DNA of 64,000 nucleotides from Mantis religiosa. Its lineage: Eukaryota; Arthropoda; Insecta; Mantodea; Mantidae. Under the pieces are notes generated by a model that was given only the letters and a program-made list of their open reading frames with translations, was not told the origin of the DNA and did no database searches. This document shows, piece after piece, positions 11,063-19,034 of the stretch. The translations under genes were made by a program, and so were the position numbers. Positions within the stretch are counted from its first letter, which is position 1, and each line of letters begins with the position of its first letter. Location of the stretch: assembly GCA_030765055.1 (NCBI GenBank), contig CM060953.1:179406709-179470708 (forward strand), in the 5' to 3' direction.

Positions 11063-11439
11063 GAACTGTACCCGGAGGCTAAGGTACAATTACACAACTT
11101 AATTTGATAATTTAAAAGCTTTAATAAATCTCTTATTCACACAGACAGCTTACTTGCACAATTACACTTAACTCAAACTTCCTCGAAAGTTAAACTTTGT
11201 ACACATTATAACTTCACTCTAACACCTGCTATTACATGATTTTGAACTGCACCCGGGAGCTAAGACAGTTATAAATCACCATGCGCGGGGAAAGGAGAGC
11301 CCCGACTACCTTGTCTCGTCAGCTCGGAGAGCTGTCCGAAAGAGGAACCAAAGCAACCATCACGCGCTCACACGGAGAAAAATGGAAACACAAAACAACT
11401 GAGGCACACGCCTCGTAAAGGTTAGGTACAATCAGCACA
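11063..11439 (-). repeat. LTR-like unit of the palindromic element
   Basis: It starts TG and ends CA on the minus strand. 'atttattaaag' near 11130-11120 contains ATTAAA, a possible variant poly(A) signal. A TATA-like 'tttataac' lies near 11275. The segment absent from the inverted arm (about 11063-11149) contains the poly(A)-like signal and so may be R/U5. Confidence 0.6.
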
Positions 11440-12279
11440 ACCTTTGATTTCATAAAATACACTTTTATATTATATTTTTCAAAAACTTCATTAAGTTTAA
11501 AAATAGTTTTTGCGAGGCAAACTTGCTATTTTGAATAACAACCGAATCGTCAGCAAATAATAACAAAAAGAAATAATCCTGGTTAAAATTTCGACTTGGC
11601 ATTGGATTTTTCATCCCAATTCTACCTTTCCAATAATAACTCTAGACCCAGAACTGACAAAGGTAGAAAGACAACATTTCTGCTTGCATTTAAGTAGCGA
11701 ACACTGTTCCTCCTATCTCTTCAGTAGTGACAGCGTGATCATGACTAATGGTCTATAAAGAGAACGTCATGAAAGCCAAAAGGAGGTTTTACTGGCAGTC
11801 GAGAGTACAAAGAATTTCTCCCAGCCGTTTTGCACTTCACACACACTGAAGTTATTGCCTAGCGTAAGGTTCACATACATGTAAAGGTGTGTGTTGAGAG
11901 TCAGGGCGGGAGGGGGGCGGTGGATTCCGCTCCAGGTTTATTGCTCCCATCCCCCTTTCGTTCTCTGAGGAAGGGATTTTTATTGCGTGCTTCAGCCCTG
12001 CCTCCTTGAGGGAAGAGAAGTTTTCTGTACAAAAATCACTTTCACATCACAGCCACAAAATGAGTTAAACAATACTTTCTAATTTTGTTTATTTAGGGTC
12101 GCTTAACACAACCTGACCACACCTCATATAGGGTGAAGAGTTGTGTAATATAAAATTAATAATGTTATACCATTTCAAATTAGGCAATTGTTACATTTCA
12201 TACATTAATTTATTTCATTTTCTCTACTTCGTATACTAAATAAGAAGTAATGCATTTCAACAAAAATTAGTGGGGAAAC
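11440..12279. other. No recognisable gene
   Basis: AT-rich sequence with a GC-rich, G-run-containing patch at about 11900-11960. No motif, tail or terminal repeat recognised. Confidence 0.45.
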
Positions 12280-12594
12280 ACTATTAGAAAAACCGTGCGT
12301 CTGTGGTAACAAACATCGCTCGCTCGTGCTGGCTGGCTGTATACAGCCAGAAGGTTTTTGCTGCATGCCCACCTGTTAAGGGTTTTACCGCAGGTAGGAT
12401 TTAGATTTGAACTTTGTAGGATAAAGGTGGTGTAGGTCTTTGGTTGGGAGTAAATTTTACAGGTTACCGAAGTACATTCGGGTTGAAAGGGAGGATGCAG
12501 CACTTTGCACCCAAATCTTTATTTTTTGTTTAATTTTTAGTTGGGGAAAAATTTAGATGCCAAACAGCTTAGAAGAATTATGAGGAGCTCAGCT

Positions 12595-12870
12595 TTAGCT
12601 GCTGATAGGATTAGCTTCTGGGTTATCTCGGGTGCCCACATGCCATACGGGGGCACCCGGTGCAGATCGGCGTCTAGTGGGGTCATAATTTCCCAATGAT
12701 CTGACAAGGGCGCTTCTATGTGATGGTAAACTTACGTATAATTTTGAAGCTCGGCGCCTAATTTCATCCTCCACGTATGGAAGACCCGATGCTTCGTGGA
12801 GCAACCTGGTAGGGAAATAACGTCCCACAGAATAGATAGACCGTAGTCCTCTATTCTGTGCACGTTGAAG
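12595..12870 (-). pseudogene. LINE carboxy-terminal region (Jockey-like)
   Basis: Reads LQRAQNRGLRSIYSVGRYFP, then SGLPYVEDEIRRRASKLY and HRSALVRSLGNYDP, ending at about 12595. The same region is present in the LINE at 23335-24320 ('LQRAQNRCLRIIYSV', 'ALVRSLGDYRPNERR'), so both belong to related families. It joins the reverse transcriptase piece directly across a deletion. Confidence 0.8.
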
Positions 12871-12879
12871 CCATACTAT

Positions 12880-13733
12880 TCATGCCATAAAGACGTTGAA
12901 AAGGGTGGAAGATAGCACAGAGCCTTCGGGGACTCCGCCTCTCAATGGCCTTAGTGTTGACGTTTTCCCCGCGACTGAGACTTTAAATGAGCGGTGTCGC
13001 AAGAAGCTGTGTATGATGTTGATCATTTGTGTTGGGAGCCCCAGGTGGATCATTTTGTATAGGAGTCCGGCATGCCATGCCGTGCAGAAGGCCTTCTCGA
13101 CATCCAGCGAAACCGCGGCCGTGAAGGCGCCTTCCTGGAAACCCAGGGCGGCAGTCTCCACCACGCGCAGCAACTGCTGAACTGTCGAGTGCCAAGGACG
13201 AAAACCAAACTGATAGTCAGGAATGGCTTGAATGTCTCTCAATATTGGGGACAAGGGGGCGAGAATCAGCCTCTCCAGAACCTTCGAGAGGGTGGAAAGG
13301 AGGCTAATGGATCGGTAGCTGGAAGGATGTGTCGGATTCTTCCTGGATTTCAATATGCAAATCACCCGGGCCTCCCTCCACTCTCGCGGAAAGCACCCAA
13401 GGGCGAGGCACACATTGAAGATCCTAGTCAGGAAGAGAACCGCATTGAAGGGAAGTTGGCGGAGCATTGGGGGAGTCAGCCCGTCCGGCCCCGCCGCCTT
13501 CTTTGGCTTGAGACGCTGGAGTGCGCCTTGGACTTCGCTAGGTCGGATGGTAGGGAGTCTCTCCGCATCCTCAGGAGGTGGCGTAGGAAACAACGCACCT
13601 CCCGACGGACGCGTTCGGAAAAGTTGTCGTCCTGGGGGTCATCTCTCGGACACAAAGTGCGCTCAAGATAGTCAGCGAAGGTTTTTGCTTGGGGTTCATA
13701 GGCCAGGCCCTGGGTGAACGAGACATCGGTTAA
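12880..13733 (-). pseudogene. LINE reverse transcriptase fragment (Jockey-like)
   Basis: From 13593 the frame shows LKPKKAAGPDGLTPPMLRQL (template-binding fingers), then PREWREARVICILKS and SSYRSISLLSTLSKVLERLI. Next come YQFGFRPWHSTVQQL, the A-motif region SLDVEKAFCTAWH and the B-motif region RGGVPEGSVLSSTLFNVF. In an active enzyme the A motif would normally be followed by an aspartate as in AFD; here it is AFC. The B motif is VPEGS rather than the usual VPQGS. Coding sense extends upstream to 13733 in another frame. The catalytic YADD is deleted. Confidence 0.88.
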
Positions 13734-14029
13734 CTATAAAATTTTATATTTAATTTAATTTCTCCTCTTTCAAAGAAACGGCACGAAGGTTTTGAAGAAA
13801 TCTCTTCCCCCAGAATACCAGTTACAGGAAACATTCTCCATAACAGGATGAATTTCTCAAAACTGTGTTTAACGTTTTTACTAAAATGCAGTGTCTAGGA
13901 TATTTTCGTGACAAATGAAATGTATGTCTTGAATTTAATGGGAATAGTCTTGAAGTACTCTTCAAACTGATTGTCTTTCGTCTAACTATACAGCGTAAGA
14001 AATGTACAAAACTCTAATGCACAAAAAGT
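13734..14029. other. No recognisable gene
   Basis: AT-rich spacer between two LINE relics. No motifs seen. Confidence 0.4.
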
Positions 14030-14480
14030 ATAATCATAATCCTTTATTCACCGTTAAGCTTACAAGAAGCAATAGGTTTCGTCAGTTATAAAAAGTATTT
14101 ACAATGTATTTATAAGTACAGAAAGTTTACAAATTAATGCATATAAAATTCTAGGTGAAATCAGATTATTTGCATGACTTAAGCTAGTAATTATCGTAAG
14201 TTAACTTTACTATAGTAATAATAAAATTAAACAATTAGGTACCTACTACTATAATTTACAATAATTTTACATAAATTCACTAGCATGTATGTACAGTATA
14301 AAATGCTTTTTGTTTAAACCAGTTTTTTAATACTATAACAAATCTATTTTGTGGCAGTTCTTTTATTTCCAGAGGAAGCTTATTGAATAATTTTAACTGT
14401 TGTGAGGTTGTGAGGTGTATCTAAATTATGTTCGCATCGAGTGTCATAACTGTGTACTGAGGAACCATTTATAAATAAGT
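14030..14480 (-). pseudogene. LINE carboxy terminus and 3' UTR relic
   Basis: The minus strand reads HSYDTRCEHNLDTPH near 14450 and then, in another frame, NKLPLEIKELPQNRFVIVLK followed by NWFKQKAFYTV near 14300. This is the closing segment of many insect LINE ORF2 proteins ('TRHK..L..P', then 'KLFN.LP..IK.L'). The 3' end 'ggtgaataaaggattatgat' (about 14056-14036) is a common LINE terminus with a poly(A)-signal-like AATAAA. The clade is not certain. Confidence 0.6.
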
Positions 14481-14511
14481 TTTGATTTTCTTTAATGTGT
14501 ATGATATTGGT

Positions 14512-14534
14512 GTATATATATATATATATATATA
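14512..14534. repeat. Short (TA)n microsatellite
   Basis: About eleven TA units near the upstream edge of the LINE relic. Confidence 0.95.
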
Positions 14535-14788
14535 CATACATTGACAGTAAAGTCATTATCTTGTTAAATCTTGTTATAGCACACAGTTGGTGTGTTTAGT
14601 TAACCATTTCCGTGATATTCGTTGTTATTTTTTTAAGTTTTCAATTGCTTATCCTTTTCTCAAACTGGAAGTTGCTATTCGTTCCCTTTCTGATCCCCAC
14701 TCCTGCCAAAAGCTGACAGAGCTGATGATGATTTGTCTATCAGAGCGCTCAACTGTTTGGTCATCAGTACCCTTACAAAAACTACTTC

Positions 14789-15601
14789 ATGGCAACAGCC
14801 AGACGCTGCTGTGGCTACGGACATGACGCCTCAACGTGCAACGCTCCACCTCGGTGCCACTATTGCGGTGCCTCATCACTGACATCCGATTGCACGCGCC
14901 ACGACCTTCGCCGCCGCCGACGCTACTGTGCCACCTGCGATGGCCTTGGCCACTACACAGGTCAGGCACAGTGCCCGCTCAATCCGAACAACAGGCGCAG
15001 AACCACCACACCGGCAGCTCCTGTCCCGAGCCATTCCTCACCACCTATGCCACCCTTCTATGAGGAACTCAGGACTGCTTCAAGCAAGATACAGACCGAA
15101 CTTCATAACACAAACAACCGCCCGGCTGCCCTGGAGACGCAACTCGCCTCCGCCGCCACGACCATCCAACCGACCTCCACGGACACAGCACAAGACACCG
15201 CAGAGATCATCACACAGCTCGAGGAGACCATCATAGAGGCGACAGCAAAGAGCTTCCACACCTTTCTGACCTACTTCACATCCGAACTCACAAAATTCTC
15301 CACCCGCCTGGATCGAATGGAGGATGTTATCAACAAACTTTCAGAAGCAGAAGACAAGTACCATAACCTAGAGCCACTCATCAAGCAAACACACCAATCT
15401 GCCACCATGGACATCCCATCTACACTCCAGATCTTAGCCAACGGACTAGACAACAGCAAGATCGACCTGCACAGGATCGTTCGAACACTCCAAGCCCACC
15501 ACGACTCATACGACCACAAACACAACATCGGCGAACAAATTAGAGCAATCAACCTAACAGTTAACCCATACTTGGGCCATCTTCGCCGACTGAACACTTA
15601 G
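14789..15601 (+). CDS. Gag-like ORF1 protein with zinc knuckles and coiled coil
   Basis: The 270-residue frame is intact. Residues about 6-60 hold three Cys-rich knuckles. The first is damaged (RRCCGYGHDASTC); the second lacks His (CHYCGASSLTSDC); the third is CATCDGLGHYTGQAQCP, close to CX2CX4HX6C. A Pro/Thr linker follows, then a helical, heptad-like region (ELRTASSKIQTELH, EIITQLEETIIEATAKS, RLDRMEDVINKLSEAEDK) that should oligomerise. Zinc knuckles at the amino end followed by a coiled coil are unusual; Jockey-type ORF1 proteins usually have the knuckles at the carboxy end. The frame is open upstream to 14732, so the amino terminus may be cut. Role inferred: RNA binding and particle formation for a LINE. 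Function as a host protein is possible but less likely. Confidence 0.5.
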   Translation: MATARRCCGYGHDASTCNAPPRCHYCGASSLTSDCTRHDLRRRRRYCATCDGLGHYTGQAQCPLNPNNRRRTTTPAAPVPSHSSPPMPPFYEELRTASSKIQTELHNTNNRPAALETQLASAATTIQPTSTDTAQDTAEIITQLEETIIEATAKSFHTFLTYFTSELTKFSTRLDRMEDVINKLSEAEDKYHNLEPLIKQTHQSATMDIPSTLQILANGLDNSKIDLHRIVRTLQAHHDSYDHKHNIGEQIRAINLTVNPYLGHLRRLNT

Positions 15602-15816
15602 TACCGTCCACCCTGACTCCCCAGTTTGGCTTCCAGGGCGCAAGCCATGCCTGCCATCCTGGCCTTAAACACTTACGCCAGGCAGCAAGATAGATGCTGC
15701 TAGAAATAAACGAAAATTACCAGAGTGCTTATCGCGGGATCTGCATAAACCTACCCACACTTTCCCTCACCTAACCCCGCTTCCACATAAGAAGCGATGA
15801 TCCTTGTTTTTGTTTC

Positions 15817-15835
15817 AATAAAGCTTTAAAAAAAA
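15817..15835 (+). terminator. Poly(A) signal and tail of ORF1 element
   Basis: AATAAA followed five bases later by A8, marking the retroelement 3' end. Confidence 0.6.
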
Positions 15836-16029
15836 GCCAGATATACATTAATTTAAAATTTAAAAAACAGATCAAAACAAAATGACAATAGTAAATAAGC
15901 GTAAATGGTAAAAAACAATTAAACAACTATAAGTACTAATAAAATACCAAAAGGCATACAAATTACTATTTTCAATATAAACTTGCCATGACAAAAGCTA
16001 CCTGCCCAGTGGGGGTCGAATAAATTTGT

Positions 16030-16560
16030 TCCTATTCTTTGGGGCAGGGCTAGCACTTTCCTGCCTTTTCCTCACTGTCTTTTCGGCAGTGAGGACAGGA
16101 TCTACCCGCTCCACATTCTCAATGGAGGACGGCTTCGGTACTGGTAACTTCGAATCGAGTCTCTCGAAACGAACGGAAACTGCGACCGGCGAAGATGAAA
16201 GTCGCTGATCGGCGTCCTCTCCAGATGATTCCTCAGATGTTGTTGACGGAGATGTTCGGGGACTTTTGTGCTGGCTAGCTTTCCTTTCACTTCTCTTACT
16301 ATTTCCCTTAAGGAAGTCAGTTCTGTTATACGATGTCTTAAATTTCCTTGGCGATACATTATATATTACCGGTTCACTTGTTCTTGAAGTAGATGCTTTC
16401 GGCGGTGACTTGGCTGAAACCTTCTTCTTAGGACTGGACTTGGTCGGCGCGGTGGTGTTTGTTGCTTTGGCTGTGATCTTGGTGTAATTGATTTTCCGGA
16501 TATTACTGCCCTGTTTATGTCGCTGGTTTGTGTTGCGATTTCAAGTCTGGGTACCGGATT
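16030..16560 (-). pseudogene. Lys/Ser/Pro-rich coding-like fragment, unknown
   Basis: Two overlapping minus-strand frames are open for long stretches and GC-richer than the surroundings. One has SPKKKVSAKSPPKASTSRTS and a Ser/Glu-rich stretch (SPSTTSEESSGEDADQ). The other has SITPRSQPKQQTPPRRPSP. The basic, disordered composition resembles the amino-terminal region of LINE ORF1 or gag proteins, but I recognise no domain. A real host exon cannot be excluded. Confidence 0.25.
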
Positions 16561-16599
16561 AGCTGCAACTGCACTATAGAGCGATCAGCTGTTAAAAAA

Positions 16600-17212
16600 A
16601 AAACTTGACATTCGCTTGTAGTCTTCTATTTACCGGTGATCCCTTTGCACCACAAGGGAACGTATAATAAATACAAGTCTAGCAATGTCCTCGCGGAACA
16701 TTTACAAAACACCGGTTGGTCACTATAGATCAGGTTTACTGAGAAAACTTAACGCCATGTGGACTATGGTATGAAGATATATACTTCTTATAATACATTA
16801 CATATCTAACAACGTTGAAACAATTGGCAGTGAAGCAATATTTATAGCTATGAGAAACTGTTAAATTCGCTTGTGGTATGTAAACCAGTTTAGTTTCAAA
16901 ATTATAATTTAAGAAATATGCCATAAAATAATAACAAAGAAGTACTCTCTCATCTCTGAATAAAATGAACTTGAGATGCCTTTTCTCAGAAGTCGATACG
17001 GTCCAAGAACAAATGCAGTAAACTTTTAGAGGTTTCCTTGCTCTGAAAACGGACGTCAGAGATGTACCAGTTCTGAAAGATATAAGAATGACATGGCGAA
17101 ACACAGAGACATTGTAAAAACCTCTTTTGTTAATTCTAAACAAATACGAACGATACATTTAAAATATTTTTACTTATTTGAAATAGTAATAGATTAATAC
17201 CGATGATAGTAT
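16600..17212. other. No recognisable gene
   Basis: The 140-residue minus-strand frame at 17158-16736 has no recognisable motif and a composition typical of AT-rich noncoding DNA. Confidence 0.4.
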
Positions 17213-17701
17213 TGTCACCCAATTATCGGAACGCCAGACTAACGACAGCTGAGAAGGGACCAGAGGCATACGGACAACACCCACTCATCTATCTCAGTCA
17301 CTAACTGAGGGGTTGATTAGGGAAGTGTCACTTGTCGCTGGCCGCCCCTTCCCCCCTCCCCTGCCGCCTGGAACCTTCGCGGTAATTCACTGAAACTAGA
17401 GGCTTCGAGAAAACGGCGATATTCCTATAGAAAGGACTACAGTAAGTGAATTGAGTCAGTCAGTTCTTGGTGAGCAGCTGTGAGGAGCGCCCAATGAGGG
17501 GCGGACTGCGTACGTGCGTCGGAGGAGTTAACGTAATTGCGAGTGCTAGTGGAACTGTAACGGACGAACTGGTGAATCGTAATTGTGTGCATTACGTAAT
17601 TCTGTGTAATTGGCAAGTGTTCAACTGTAAGTCGGTGGAAATAAAGAACATTTTTGAGTGGTGCAATTGGACTTTCCATTTCACGAACCCACAAGGTCAC
17701 A
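17213..17701 (+). mobile_element. Solo LTR, family 1 copy a
   Basis: Begins TGTCACC and ends 'ggtcaca', about 490 bp. A copy of similar length is at 50811-51283 and a fragment is at 39716-39938. All share the 3' block AATAAAG, 'acttt.cattc', 'acgaaccc' and 'gtcac..atatt'. An initiator-like 'tcagtcagtt' is at 17455-17464, AATAAA is at 17640-17645, and a weak TATA-like 'cctatag' is at about 17426. There is no internal region, so it is taken as a solo LTR. No convincing target duplication was found, so exact ends are uncertain. Confidence 0.6.
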
Positions 17702-17705
17702 ATAT

Positions 17706-18219
17706 TTACACATTTTACATAAGCATAAATTAATACCAAAAGTGTGTTAAACAGAAATAAGATCATAAAATAAACTCAATAGGTTTAGAAATCATTCGAG
17801 CAGCACGACTACACGCGTCACTGTCACTAGGTGTGCCTGATGTGAAGCCTATGGGATGGTACGGTAATACCGCCTTGTTCAGTACAGTTGTGCTAGTTTC
17901 TCATTGTGTATTATTGTACTGCTCGAACGGTTACCATGGTAATAGACGGTTACTTTGGTAATAGATACCTCCCAAATTACTCCACGTGGAGTTAACATAT
18001 GTCTGTCATTTGTGATTCCTGCTAATTCCATTGGCTGAAGTGATGCGTTCATTGGTGCTTAGTAGAGATCCCAGAACTGCGGCAGTTCCCCTCTCACCCT
18101 TACAAGAATAATGGGCGCGTTATCTGAGAGGTTTCTACTAACAAAGATGAAGCTTCCTACAGCTCTCAATGAAACCAGCATGGTGCCAAGGATACTAGTT
18201 TTAAAAAGATACTTCTTTA
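17706..18219. other. No recognisable gene
   Basis: No motif found. 'ggttaccatggtaatagacgg' and a near copy 'ggttactttggtaatagata' lie in tandem near 17929-17967. Confidence 0.4.
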
Positions 18220-18672
18220 TACAAACTATTGTAATAATAAATTGTAATATTGTTAATATGAATCACAACTTATTTCTCTTAACGCATGATGTACACTTAA
18301 TGGCAAGTTTGTTACTAATTCTGCTGTAAATATAGTTGTGACACTGTGCTTAACCTCCATTTTACTTAAATCTCATCTTGATTCATGATTGTTATTAAAT
18401 AAGTTGTAATTATTGCTGTCTTTTTGTGGTTGTCATAGTTTGTAATTCTTATCTTGATAGATCCTTATTACTATTAATGCTTCCGTAACTGTGATTCAGC
18501 TATCAAGTTTATTGTTCATATCTTAAAATCTTATGCTGTTTCATTCTTATTGCTAATTCTGCTAATATTATTGTTGTACTATTTCTTAAGTTTATTCTGA
18601 AAACTGTGATTGTAATTGTAAAAGTCGCTGAATGACCTTGTAGCTTGGCGACTATAAATAAAACCATATTAA
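18220..18672 (+). other. Possible LINE 3' UTR
   Basis: AT-rich, with many imperfect short repeats, ending 'gtagcttggcgactataaat', AATAAA and 'aaaaaataaag'. The closing motif looks like the 3' terminus of an insect non-LTR element. No coding part remains. Confidence 0.3.
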
Positions 18673-18718
18673 AAAATAAAGCCAAGGTAACTGTTTCAGA
18701 AGCAGGATTATACCTGTA

Positions 18719-19032
18719 CTGTATGCCCACGACAAGAAGGCTAGAGGGGAATGAAGGGTAGAGTAGCTTCAACTGTTTATCTGCACGGATAACGGAACTG
18801 TTTTCTAGGAAATGAGTGTATGAGAGTACATATGAGTCACCCATGCTGCCACATCTAATGCTTGCTGCAGCGATAGGTATTATGTACAGGTGAGTTATGT
18901 GGCAACACTTGTGTATTTTAAACGAGCCTTCCATCCTTGCTATACTCGGAAGGCGAGCATGAGCTCTGAGGAGATCGCAAAAGTTTTACGTTACACATTC
19001 CTCTAGCTTGCCTTCTTGTCCTGGGCAATCAG
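18719..19032 (-). mobile_element. MITE with TA flanks, copy 1
   Basis: The ends pair as inverted repeats of about 25 bp: 'ctgtatgcccacgacaagaa' at 18719, and the right end, whose reverse complement starts 'ctgattgcccaggacaagaa'. TA lies outside both (18717-18718, 19033-19034). A shorter copy at 45171-45331 shares both ends and the internal block 'cataatacctatcgctgca'. No coding capacity. TA flanks suggest mobilisation by a Tc1/mariner-type transposase. Confidence 0.72.
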
Positions 19033-19034
19033 TA

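Larger units (their letters stand above)
10705..11439 (-). mobile_element. Palindromic LTR element: LTR, copied tRNA, inverted partial LTR
   Basis: Both outer ends carry the same terminus, 'tgtgctgat' at 10705 and 'atcagcaca' ending at 11439, flanked by 4-bp direct repeats 'acct' (10701-10704 and 11440-11443). Read on the minus strand, an LTR-like unit runs from 11439 to about 11063 and ends '...acagttca'. Next comes a sequence complementary to the initiator tRNA (11062-11000). Then comes an inverted copy of the first 295 or so bases of the same LTR (10999-10705). The inverted arm lacks the last 88 bases or so of the LTR. There is no gag or pol. TG/CA ends and a 4-bp duplication fit integrase-mediated insertion of a Gypsy-type molecule with two U3 ends. 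Confidence 0.8.
12280..13733 (-). mobile_element. Jockey-like LINE, 5'-truncated with internal deletion
   Basis: Minus-strand non-LTR retrotransposon. Coding begins abruptly near 13733, covers the fingers and palm of reverse transcriptase to about 12880, then jumps to the carboxy-terminal region (about 12870-12595). The YADD motif and thumb are lost. A 3' UTR follows. Its distal part (about 12320-12530) is shared with 39523-39705, where another copy has a different deletion. Typical dead-on-arrival LINE. Confidence 0.85.
14732..15835 (+). mobile_element. ORF1-only retroelement with poly(A) tail
   Basis: One open frame runs from at least 14732 (first ATG 14789) to 15601. It is followed by a 230-bp 3' UTR, an AATAAA at 15817-15822 and an A8 tract at 15828-15835. 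Base composition is clearly more GC-rich than the surroundings. No reverse transcriptase follows ORF1, so this is either a non-autonomous half-LINE or a deletion copy. No clear target-site duplication was found. The 5' edge (about 14750) is ragged, suggesting 5' truncation. Confidence 0.6.

Noticed and set aside
15271..15597. 108-codon minus-strand ORF opposite the ORF1 frame
   Set aside because: Shadow of the GC-rich plus-strand frame, which has zinc knuckles and coiled-coil character.
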